A stretch of DNA of 7,381 nt. It comes from Pleurocapsa sp. MO_226.B13 (GTDB lineage Bacteria; Cyanobacteriota; Cyanobacteriia; Cyanobacteriales; Xenococcaceae). The number at the start of each line of letters is the position of its first letter. The stretch's first letter is position 1. Positions 1 through 5,690 of the stretch are shown here, piece by piece. The position numbers were made by a program, and so were the translations under genes. The notes beneath the pieces are model-generated. The model saw nothing but the letters and a program-made list of their open reading frames with translations, did not search any database and was not told where the DNA came from. The DNA is taken from positions 1-7,381 of the forward strand of contig JASJEI010000404.1 in assembly GCA_030064795.1 (NCBI GenBank), in the 5' to 3' direction.

Positions 1-15
1 TGGGGTCACTATTTT

Positions 16-837
16 ATGTTTAACTCTCTAATCTCTATTGTTACTGCATCAATTACAACTTTAGTAATTAGTACCTGTTGTGTATTCGTTAAGCCAGTTA
101 ATGCCAATCTCCTTGTGTCTCCTATGTATCTCAAATTGGAGTCAGAAAAAGGGCAAAGCAAAGGTGTTTTACAGGTAGGAAATACTAGTTCTAAACCAAT
201 TAGAGTTCGTCTTTCTGCCACGGCTTTTACTTATAATCGTCGTGGCGTTTTTCAGCGTCTAAAACCTAATAGTAATCTTAGGCAAGATTTAACTCCTTAT
301 TTACGTTATTCCCCCACAGAAATGGTAATACCTGCTAATAGTTATCGCCGAGTTAGATTGATTAGCTTGTTGCCTCCCAGTCTTCCTGATGGAGAATATC
401 GCACGGCTATTTTTGCAGAAACCTTACAGGAAAAAACTAATGCTCAGGGTCATAAGGTTGGGTTTAATATTAGTATCGGCTCGGCTTTATATGTAGCCAA
501 AGGAGAAATATTTTCTGATATTAGGGTGATTAAATCCAACTTCGATCGCTCCAATCGGGAATTACAAATATTAGTGGCTAATAACGGTAATGCCACTGCC
601 AAGGGAAAAATTAATTGGACTTTGAAACAAGATAATAAAACCGTGGCTTCTGGTGAATCTGGCGGTACTTTCTTGCCGCAAAGTCGCTCAAATATTAAGC
701 TTAATCGCCATCAACATCCTGAAAAACTAAATTTAATAGATTTACCCCAGGGAAACTATCAATTAGAGGGAGAGATCATCTGGGAAAAGTCGGACAAACA
801 GAAACAATCGAACTTCAGTTTTGATTTAAAGATTTAA
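16..837 (+). CDS. PapD-like periplasmic pilus-assembly chaperone
   Basis: This 273-residue protein probably acts in the periplasm, capping pilin subunits and delivering them to the usher encoded next. Residues 5-25 are hydrophobic and are followed by a VNA/N cleavage site after residue 30, so a signal peptide is likely. The mature part starts with a beta strand (LLVSPMYLKLE) and a first Ig-like domain. This includes a G-N-T-S-S-K-P-I-R-V strand, a P-A-N-S-Y-R-R-V-R-L strand, and the L-P-D-G-E-Y-R-T motif around residues 118-126, which is typical of chaperones of the archaic/sigma kind. A second Ig-like domain covers about residues 165-273. The usher gene starts 27 bp downstream, implying an operon. 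The frame is open to the left edge and the N-region has no Lys or Arg, so the true start could lie upstream of ATG 16. The family is fairly sure; the subunit it serves is unknown. Confidence 0.8.
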   Translation: MFNSLISIVTASITTLVISTCCVFVKPVNANLLVSPMYLKLESEKGQSKGVLQVGNTSSKPIRVRLSATAFTYNRRGVFQRLKPNSNLRQDLTPYLRYSPTEMVIPANSYRRVRLISLLPPSLPDGEYRTAIFAETLQEKTNAQGHKVGFNISIGSALYVAKGEIFSDIRVIKSNFDRSNRELQILVANNGNATAKGKINWTLKQDNKTVASGESGGTFLPQSRSNIKLNRHQHPEKLNLIDLPQGNYQLEGEIIWEKSDKQKQSNFSFDLKI

Positions 838-864
838 CTCTATAGATATTTTTTAATTATTTAA

Positions 865-3498
865 GTGACTTATCCAAACTCACTTTATATTGCTAACAGT
901 TTATTATTAACTTTAGGTTTACTGCTGTTTCCCGTTGCTGTCCGAGGAGAATCGCCAGAAACCAGGCAAAACTATACTAATAATTCCTTAGCAAAAAGCC
1001 AGGATATTTCTACATTTACAGTATTTCCAGTAGGAATTAACGCCGATAAACGTACTATAAACACTTCGGCTTTAGTCAAAGGTGCAGAAGACGGTTTGCG
1101 AGCGATTAATTTCGAGCAGTGGCTAATTCCCTTGGACATAGTTGCTGAGGCATTAAATATTACTGTCAAGCCTTTAGAAAACGGACAACTAGAACTACGT
1201 TCTCCTGGTTTAATTACTAAAATTGACCCCCAACAATTGCCAACAGATCCAGATTTGGGTTTAGCATTTAAAGTAACTCAAATCCGAGAGATTTTAGGAG
1301 TTCCCACAAAATTCGATCTCCAAGAATATGCGATTAACTTTGACCCTCCCTGGTTAAACTGGGAACAAAATAATACAGTTAAAACACCAGCAATTAATAC
1401 AGAAGGATTGACTAAAGCCGCTCCTGCTGATTTTACTTTTACTACCGTCGGACATAGATTTAGGTTGAATAATAGGGATTTAGAGAGTAGCGATTTTAAT
1501 TCTCAAAGCGTTCTTAGTGCTGTTGGCACGGTGTTCGATGGTAGTTGGTATGTTGAAGTCGAGCAATCAGATCTATTCAATCTTGGTAGCTGGCAATTAG
1601 GAGAACTACAGTATCTCAGACAGACCGATAGTATTGACTATGCACTAGGTTCGCAATCGACTTTTTGGCATAGTAATAAAGATGGGCAATATTGGGGATT
1701 GACCAGTATTAAAAGATTTGGCTTGACGCCAGATAATAACCCCTCTCCAAGTGGTTTTAATCCTAATTTACGCCGACAACCCCAAGCAATTAATCGTTCC
1801 ATTGGAGGAACAGCACAACCAGGTGACGTGGTTCACTTAGTCACCAGAAGCAGACAGGAAGTCATTCAAGAAATTGTGGTCGATAATAGGGGAACCTATC
1901 AATTTGAAGGTGTTGATTTCAGCAATAGTGACTATCAAATCTTAGTTTATCCCCAGGGCAGATTAACTGTTGCTCCCGAAGTTAGAGAACCAATTGTAAC
2001 TCATGTATCGGGACAGTTGAGCCAAGATACATCTACTCTAACTGCTTCTCTTGGTATGAGGCGGAATTTTTCTGACCATAGCTTTTGGGGCAATTTTACC
2101 AACCTAGTAGGAGGAGTAAATTATCGTCGGGGGATAACAGAAGAATTAACTCTAGGAACAGGATTAGTTGTAGATCGTTCTTTATTTGCTTTAGGAGAAA
2201 TATTTTATCAACCAGCCAATGTTCCCCTTCAGTTGGGCATATCTACTCTGATTAATCCTCAATTCCAAGATGCCAACTATACTGCCTATTTTAATTATCA
2301 ACCCACAGACAAATTAAATTTAAACTTTAATGCTACTGGTTCAAATCACAATTTCTATCTTAATTGGTTGGCTTTGTCTAACTTGAGCTTGCGAGTGGGT
2401 AACGATAACCGAGACGATATCATTGCCGGACTAACCTTTAGCAAAAATACGCGCAATTTTTCTTTCTTAACCAATATTGATTATGGTAACAATGAAGGCT
2501 TGAGTCAGCGGCTCGATGCCCGTTTTAATGCTTTACAGTTTGCTCACCAAGGAGATAGAGAGGCGACGTTTTCTCGTCTGAGTTACTCTTTATCCAGTGA
2601 TTTTTATAACCCCAGAGGAAATGCCCTATTTGTCGGCTATGATACTCGCAATTCTGGCGATAGTAACAATGTAATTAATTTAGGTTGGCACTATCGTTCC
2701 GCACAAAATGCTGGGGATGGCGGGAGTTTATGGGATCTAGAGTTAGGTTATGGTTTCAACTCCCAAGGCAGTGCGCCTCTTGCTGCTGTAACTACCCGTG
2801 CTATTCTCGGTACGACTATTCGTTTGAATTATCAGGGTATATCTCCTGTCGATGATGATTCCCAGGTACGCATCGATGTTTTTCCCAACCTGCGTCTACA
2901 AGGCAAACCCCATCTGGGCGATCGCAACATGGATAGATTGAGAACTCAAGGGGGATTATTGGTCAGACCTTTTGCCGATCGCAATACCAATGGCAAACTA
3001 GATAAAGGTGAAGAAATTCACACTGAAGATGCAGAATTATTGTTCAAGATTAATCATCAACCACTTTACTCGCTTCGTAAGGAAATTACTAAAAGAGGCG
3101 TGTTTGTTTCCCTTGCTTCGGGTGAATATCGCTTGGATTTAGACCCTGTAGGCTATCCCATTAACTTGAAGCCTCTAGAGTCTGCCTACGCAGTTCGGGT
3201 TACATCAGGAAGTTATACCAAACTAGATATTCCCTTAACTCCTTCCTATACCGCTATTGGGGTAGTGACCGATAATCGAGGCGAACCCGTTGCTGGTGCT
3301 AGAGTTGAAGCTATCTCTAGCAAATCTTCCCAGCCAATTTTATCGATTACCAACAGCGCGGGGGTTTATTTCCTAGAAGGTTTATCCCAGGATACCTATA
3401 ATCTGACCGTTAACGATCGCCCTGTGAATCTAAATCCACTAGAGATAACTCCTGATTCCGAACCATTACAAGAGATTAATATTCAACTTAATTATTAA
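865..3498 (+). CDS. Usher-like outer-membrane protein with EF-hand-like loop and carboxypeptidase-regulatory-like C-terminus
   Basis: This 877-residue protein is the likely outer-membrane pore through which chaperone-bound subunits are exported. It starts at GTG directly after an in-frame TAA (862-864), so the start cannot lie further upstream. A hydrophobic stretch (residues 7-26) and a VRG/ES site suggest a signal peptide. Residues about 50-180 form an N-terminal periplasmic domain. About 185-305 and 375-690 are rich in alternating aromatic/polar strands, as in a beta-barrel. About 308-375 (GGTAQPGDVV to YPQGRLTV) resembles the Ig-like plug/middle domain of ushers. Residues 705-716 match an EF-hand calcium loop (D705, N707, N709, G710, L712, D713, E716). 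Residues 796-849 look like a CarboxypepD_reg Ig domain (GVVTDNRGEPVAGARV). No Shine-Dalgarno is visible. The context (chaperone upstream) supports the usher role, but similarity to enterobacterial ushers is remote. A generic TonB-like or adhesin-anchoring barrel is the alternative. Confidence 0.7.
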   Translation: MTYPNSLYIANSLLLTLGLLLFPVAVRGESPETRQNYTNNSLAKSQDISTFTVFPVGINADKRTINTSALVKGAEDGLRAINFEQWLIPLDIVAEALNITVKPLENGQLELRSPGLITKIDPQQLPTDPDLGLAFKVTQIREILGVPTKFDLQEYAINFDPPWLNWEQNNTVKTPAINTEGLTKAAPADFTFTTVGHRFRLNNRDLESSDFNSQSVLSAVGTVFDGSWYVEVEQSDLFNLGSWQLGELQYLRQTDSIDYALGSQSTFWHSNKDGQYWGLTSIKRFGLTPDNNPSPSGFNPNLRRQPQAINRSIGGTAQPGDVVHLVTRSRQEVIQEIVVDNRGTYQFEGVDFSNSDYQILVYPQGRLTVAPEVREPIVTHVSGQLSQDTSTLTASLGMRRNFSDHSFWGNFTNLVGGVNYRRGITEELTLGTGLVVDRSLFALGEIFYQPANVPLQLGISTLINPQFQDANYTAYFNYQPTDKLNLNFNATGSNHNFYLNWLALSNLSLRVGNDNRDDIIAGLTFSKNTRNFSFLTNIDYGNNEGLSQRLDARFNALQFAHQGDREATFSRLSYSLSSDFYNPRGNALFVGYDTRNSGDSNNVINLGWHYRSAQNAGDGGSLWDLELGYGFNSQGSAPLAAVTTRAILGTTIRLNYQGISPVDDDSQVRIDVFPNLRLQGKPHLGDRNMDRLRTQGGLLVRPFADRNTNGKLDKGEEIHTEDAELLFKINHQPLYSLRKEITKRGVFVSLASGEYRLDLDPVGYPINLKPLESAYAVRVTSGSYTKLDIPLTPSYTAIGVVTDNRGEPVAGARVEAISSKSSQPILSITNSAGVYFLEGLSQDTYNLTVNDRPVNLNPLEITPDSEPLQEINIQLNY
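2918..2925. repeat. HIP1 octamer GCGATCGC
   Basis: Highly iterated palindrome typical of many cyanobacterial genomes. Further copies lie at 3721-3728 and 7351-7358. This one lies inside the usher gene. Confidence 0.8.
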
Positions 3499-3586
3499 CT
3501 ATGCGGCGTTGCTTAACAAGAGGTGGATTTCGCCTTTGTATAGTAGAAGAGAAATTTTGGTCGCTAAGAGATTTTTTGAGATCAAC

Positions 3587-3690
3587 TGTCCCACTTTTGA
3601 TGATTGGACATTGAATTTAATACCGTCTGTAAGAACTATATAGCAATAGTTTCAGAAAAAACTGTCCCAGTAAAAGGTAAAAGTGGGACA
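3587..3690. repeat. 104-bp segment bounded by perfect 12-bp inverted repeats
   Basis: TGTCCCACTTTT at 3587-3598 is exactly reversed and complemented at 3679-3690. A third, partial copy in direct orientation (ACTGTCCCAGTAAAA) begins at 3661. Its TGTCCCA (3663-3669) can also pair with TGGGACA (3684-3690) as a 7-bp stem with a 14-nt loop. No obvious target-site duplication flanks the outer pair. It could be a miniature transposable element, a transposon end with repeated transposase-binding sites, or a regulator-binding cluster. I cannot decide among these from this copy alone. Confidence 0.5.
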
Positions 3691-3720
3691 CTACCTAAAG
3701 AATGCACATCTTTTTCAGAA

Positions 3721-3728
3721 GCGATCGC
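3721..3728. repeat. HIP1 octamer GCGATCGC
   Basis: Exact cyanobacterial HIP1 palindrome in the intergenic region, 30 bp after the 104-bp inverted-repeat segment. Confidence 0.8.
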
Positions 3729-3743
3729 GATAAAATTTTCCTC

Positions 3744-3770
3744 TTGATATTAAAACTCTTTATTTATAAG
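3744..3770 (+). promoter_or_regulatory. Candidate sigma70-type promoter for the 44-residue ORF
   Basis: TTGATA (3744-3749, five of six to TTGACA) and TATAAG (3765-3770, five of six to TATAAT) are separated by 15 bp, shorter than ideal. Transcription would begin near 3777 and leave a leader of about 100 nt before ATG 3878. Its position would exclude the possible earlier TTG start at 3782 in the same frame. Confidence 0.35.
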
Positions 3771-3836
3771 GGTTTCAGCACTTGATTTTTCCTTACCGAC
3801 CAAAATTTTCCCATTGCTATACAAAGGCGGTATCCA

Positions 3837-3877
3837 CTCCCTCCGATCGAAGGGATATTTATACATCAGAGGGAGGC
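3837..3877 (+). promoter_or_regulatory. Shine-Dalgarno-masking hairpin with a competing stem
   Basis: The purine-rich stretch GAGGGAG (3869-3875), just before ATG 3878, is perfectly complementary to CTCCCTC at 3837-3843. Three more pairs (GAT 3845-3847 with ATC 3865-3867) extend the stem after one mismatch, leaving a 17-nt loop. The same upstream arm can instead pair with AGGGA at 3851-3855 (TCCCT 3838-3842), which would free the ribosome-binding site. The two folds exclude each other. Use as a switch is inference. The GGAGG core is also unusually close to the ATG (1 nt), so the exposed site may still be inefficient. Confidence 0.4.
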
Positions 3878-4012
3878 ATGGATAAAACTGGAAATTGGTT
3901 AGAAAAATCGAAACAAGCTGTTTCTAAATTTAATTTGGAACTAAAACAAAAGCTCTCTAGATATCTTTCTATTTTGAGGGGTGATGATTTTGGCGATTTT
4001 AGACCTGTCTGA
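3878..4012 (+). CDS. Possible small basic protein, 44 residues
   Basis: I do not recognise this protein. From ATG 3878 it encodes MDKTGNWLEKSKQ..., with a lysine-rich amphipathic stretch (residues about 9-28) and an acidic/aromatic end (GDDFGDFRPV). No signal peptide or transmembrane segment is visible. The frame extends upstream to TTG 3782, but that start would follow the candidate -10 box by only about 11 bp and has no ribosome-binding site. ATG 3878 is preceded by AGAGGGAGG and is preferred. The gene stands alone between the usher gene and the minus-strand regulator. It could be a real small protein or a chance ORF; the purine-rich start region is the main support. Confidence 0.35.
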   Translation: MDKTGNWLEKSKQAVSKFNLELKQKLSRYLSILRGDDFGDFRPV

Positions 4013-4208
4013 AACTGAATATTTCAAGTACCCAATAAGTGGAGTTACAGGAAGTTGAATCAATAATTACCCGTTCTTAGCATTTTGTGGAACTCTAGCT
4101 ATAGGCTTCAAAATGCCCTTTTGCAGCCATTATTTCCCAAAATAGTGAATAACGAGGAATTGATTCGGAAGTTAATTACCAATAAATAGTTTTTACATGA
4201 ACTGGACT

Positions 4209-4853
4209 TTAAGGATCGAAAGCATCAGAAAAAGCCTCTTTTACCGCTTTAGTTGATGAAGGTAAGGGTTCAGCCCAGCTACTTTCTTTATCAATAGACC
4301 AAGCTATTTCTCCTCCTTTTCTCGTTCCTACCCGCGCAAAGATAAAACCAGCATCGTTAAACTCTTGCCCATAATTAGTAACCGTCTTTTGATTTAGTCC
4401 TAGTAAATCGGCTAATTCAGAAGTAGAAAGTAGCCAACCCTTTTCATAAGCCTCTTCCAAATCTCGCAAATAATTTAAGCGACTACGATTGTTCGGAATT
4501 AACCTTTTTACCACTGCTTCAATTGCACCTACTAAAACCGATGGCTGAAGAGAAATAGTTGGCTCGTTATAATTGGGCGCATCCATTGAATTATAGACAG
4601 ATGGTTCGGCAGTTGGTATAGTTGCTAGATTAGAATTTGAACCTATTTGTTGGAGAAACTCATTCGTTGTACCACCAGCTTCGAGGTGAGCGTGTAGTCC
4701 ATCAAGCAAGCGTAATCCGTCCGCAGTTACAAAAGCTTTGCGACCCTGTTTGACCGATTCAATCTTTAAGTCCTTGAGTCTGGTATAAAGATTAGAACGA
4801 GCAATTCCATACCTAGAAGGTAATTGGGCTAGAGGAATTAAATCAATTTCCAT
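4209..4853 (-). CDS. Putative DNA-binding regulator with two helix-turn-helix segments
   Basis: This 214-residue protein begins with a MerR/excisionase-like winged helix: L8-AQLPSRYGIARSNLYTRLK forms the HTH (about 8-30). A basic wing (VKQGRKAFV, 34-42) and a helix (TADGLRLLDGLHAHL, 43-57) follow. Residues 59-100 are a polar, low-complexity linker. The C-terminal half has a helical stretch rich in Arg and Leu (104-140), a second HTH (STSELADLLGLNQKTVTNYGQEF, about 143-165) and a beta-wing (IFARVGTRKGGEIAWSI, 171-187). No enzyme or ligand-binding motif is seen. It is transcribed away from the 81-residue gene, and a 17-bp palindrome lies just upstream of its start, which suggests self-regulation. 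The exact family is not recognised. Cyanobacterial MerR-like repressors, or a plasmid or mobile-element regulator, are possibilities. Confidence 0.7.
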   Translation of the reverse strand: MEIDLIPLAQLPSRYGIARSNLYTRLKDLKIESVKQGRKAFVTADGLRLLDGLHAHLEAGGTTNEFLQQIGSNSNLATIPTAEPSVYNSMDAPNYNEPTISLQPSVLVGAIEAVVKRLIPNNRSRLNYLRDLEEAYEKGWLLSTSELADLLGLNQKTVTNYGQEFNDAGFIFARVGTRKGGEIAWSIDKESSWAEPLPSSTKAVKEAFSDAFDP

Positions 4854-4863
4854 TTCTCATGTG

Positions 4864-4880
4864 TCCAGGACAGTCCTGGA
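4864..4880. promoter_or_regulatory. 17-bp interrupted palindrome, candidate operator or leader hairpin
   Basis: TCCAGGA (4864-4870) and TCCTGGA (4874-4880) are a perfect inverted repeat around CAG. The palindrome lies 10 nt upstream of the regulator's start codon and downstream of its likely -10 box, so it falls in the 5' untranslated region. As DNA it suits a dimeric repressor, most simply the regulator itself. As RNA it would form a 7-bp stem with a 3-nt loop next to the ribosome landing site. Confidence 0.5.
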
Positions 4881-4894
4881 AGAAACTGCACCTA

Positions 4895-4900
4895 ATTATA
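4895..4900 (-). promoter_or_regulatory. -10 box TATAAT of the regulator gene
   Basis: A perfect TATAAT lies on the minus strand, 42 bp upstream of the start codon. No good -35 box is seen at 16-18 bp, so an activator or a type 2 promoter is possible. Transcription would start near 4888, placing the 17-bp palindrome at about +9 to +25. Confidence 0.45.
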
Positions 4901-4970
4901 AACACATTCATAGAAAATCAGACAGAATAATGTTGGTTATTGAGAAACTTATTAATAATCATAAGTAGAG

Positions 4971-5010
4971 GCGTTTGCGTAGCAAGCGAACAATTAATAA
5001 CGCGCTTGCT
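4971..5010. repeat. Short palindromic interspersed-repeat-like element
   Basis: GGCGTTTGCGTAGCAAGCG resembles short palindromic repeats scattered in cyanobacterial genomes (from memory, not checked). CGTTTGC (4972-4978) pairs with GCAAGCG (4982-4988) with one G-T wobble. Alternatively AGCAAGCG (4981-4988) pairs perfectly with CGCTTGCT (5003-5010), so the middle arm has two possible partners. Confidence 0.45.
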
Positions 5011-5134
5011 GTCCAATTTTGTTTTAATAGTAAGTACTCAGTCACTTCAGTTTTACTTTGTTGCGAACCTATAAAACACTAAATTTCGAGAATTTTTGTC
5101 AATACGTTTCTTAATTAATTACTTTAACTTTTTC

Positions 5135-5170
5135 CCCTAAACCTAAGTTACCACAGGTTTAGGGTTTTCT
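5135..5170 (+). terminator. Rho-independent terminator with no upstream gene on its strand
   Basis: CCCTAAACCT (5135-5144) and AGGTTTAGGG (5155-5164) form a perfect 10-bp stem with a 10-nt loop, followed by TTTTCT. The T-tract is on the plus side only, so it works for plus-strand transcripts. The nearest gene to its left (regulator) is on the minus strand. It may end a small RNA, a transcript from further left, or isolate the 81-residue gene from read-through. Confidence 0.75.
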
Positions 5171-5216
5171 CTTGAATCTATCAGAAATAAGATTGTCAGG
5201 TTTTCTTAAGATTTTC

Positions 5217-5244
5217 TTTAGAGTTTAGTTTTTTGATTTATGAT
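5217..5244 (+). promoter_or_regulatory. Candidate promoter of the 81-residue protein gene
   Basis: TTTAGA (5217-5222) and TATGAT (5239-5244, five of six to TATAAT) are spaced by 16 bp. Transcription would begin around 5251, after the possible TTG start at 5247. This supports the downstream ATG at 5289. Confidence 0.45.
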
Positions 5245-5288
5245 CTTTGTGGACAGTTCTTTATTTTCTGTCTTTCTGCAATTCAATT

Positions 5289-5534
5289 ATGGACAGCAAC
5301 AGAGGAAAAATATTGAGTTATTCAACCGTACAGCAGATTTGGCAGATTATCGAACAAACGCAAACATATCATCTTCTAGAACTTAACGATTCTGAATTGT
5401 TAGAACAAGTAAGTCAGCAATTAGAAACTAATTTACGTCTCAATGCTGATGAACTAAATCTGGCTCGTAACTATATTCAATCTAAAATTTCTCTTATTCG
5501 AGATCTGGCTGATAGTCGGTTAGCTGCTGCATAA
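5289..5534 (+). CDS. Small helical protein, conserved cyanobacterial-type hypothetical
   Basis: This 81-residue soluble protein starts MDSNRGKILSYSTVQQIW. It appears entirely alpha-helical (helices about 10-22, 27-42, 48-60, 62-78) and ends in the motif I-Q-S-K-I-S-L-I-R-D-L-A-D-S-R. From memory this pattern, including an N-terminal RGKILS and a C-terminal SLIRDLADSR, recurs in small uncharacterised cyanobacterial proteins. No function is known to me. ATG 5289 is preferred over TTG 5247 because the candidate promoter would place the transcript start after 5247. No clear Shine-Dalgarno is seen. The gene has its own promoter and is isolated from the left by a terminator. Its stop codon is 14 bp before the insertion sequence, so its own terminator may have been displaced. 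Confidence 0.7.
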   Translation: MDSNRGKILSYSTVQQIWQIIEQTQTYHLLELNDSELLEQVSQQLETNLRLNADELNLARNYIQSKISLIRDLADSRLAAA

Positions 5535-5548
5535 TATTCAGAGAATTT

Positions 5549-5585
5549 GAACCTTCTCAAAAAGTCTGGGTGAACTCGCCGCGAA
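5549..5585 (+). repeat. Left terminal inverted repeat of the IS
   Basis: Matches the reverse complement of 7345-7381 at 30 of 37 positions, including the uninterrupted blocks CTTCTCAAAAAG and TCGCCGCGAA. Confidence 0.85.
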
Positions 5586-5633
5586 CAATTAAGGTTAGAG
5601 GTAAGCAGCTTCTGTCGGCGAGGGCATCCAGAC
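5564..5633 (+). promoter_or_regulatory. Subterminal inverted repeat in the IS leader
   Basis: Bases 5564-5580, inside the left terminal repeat, pair with 5617-5633 (GGCGAGGGCATCCAGAC) over 17 positions with two mismatches and one G-T wobble. The arm is an inverted partial copy of the terminal repeat found only at the left end. In a read-through transcript it would fold into a strong hairpin upstream of the transposase. In DNA it could be an extra transposase-binding site. Confidence 0.55.
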
Positions 5634-5650
5634 TTCCCAGATTGGGCGGG

Positions 5651-5670
5651 AGCTGTTCAAATGAGCAGCT
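5651..5670 (+). promoter_or_regulatory. 20-bp palindrome abutting the transposase start codon
   Basis: AGCTGTTCA (5651-5659) pairs with TGAGCAGCT (5662-5670) through eight Watson-Crick pairs and one G-T pair around a central AA. It ends immediately before ATG 5671 and includes the alternative ATG 5661. Folding in mRNA would hinder initiation at both. Confidence 0.5.
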
Positions 5671-5690
5671 ATGGGCATAAAACTGACTAA
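5661..5690 (+). CDS. Possible 9-residue leader ORF overlapping the transposase start
   Basis: ATG 5661 opens a 9-codon frame (MSSYGHKTD, TAA at 5688-5690) out of frame with the transposase and overlapping its start at 5671. GGGAG (5648-5652) is spaced 8 nt before this ATG, better placed than for the transposase ATG, which has no clear site of its own. It could couple or limit transposase translation. It could also be chance. Confidence 0.25.
   Translation: MSSYGHKTD

Larger units (their letters stand above)
3499..3781. other. Intergenic region after the usher gene
   Basis: No convincing gene is seen here. A weak hairpin (AGGTG 3521-3525 with CGCCT 3531-3535, then TTG) follows the usher stop and might end its transcript, but it lacks a proper T-tract. 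The rest contains the TGTCCCACTTTT inverted repeat, a HIP1 site and a promoter-like sequence, listed separately. Confidence 0.4.
4901..5238. other. Non-coding region between divergent genes
   Basis: No ORF of note is seen in this AT-rich stretch. It holds a short interspersed palindromic repeat (4971-5010) and a strong plus-strand hairpin terminator (5135-5170), but no plus-strand gene that the terminator would serve. Confidence 0.5.

Noticed and set aside
972..1169. Minus-strand ORF inside the usher gene
   Set aside because: It is fully covered by a well-supported plus-strand gene, has no ribosome-binding site and no recognisable motif.
4110..4125. CAAAA/TTTTG hairpin as terminator of the minus-strand regulator gene
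   Set aside because: The stem is five A/T-dominated pairs, too weak and without a clear T-tract.
4209..4853. Regulator as part of a type V-K CRISPR-transposon (Cas V-K repressor)
   Set aside because: The MerR-like N-terminus invites the idea, but no Cas12k, tnsB, tnsC, tniQ or CRISPR repeats are present in the window.
3587..5020. A 1.4-kb transposon bounded by TGTCC-type ends and carrying the regulator
   Set aside because: The right-hand candidate (CTGTCCAATTTT near 5009) is in the same orientation as the left motif, not inverted, and matches only partly. No transposase lies between.
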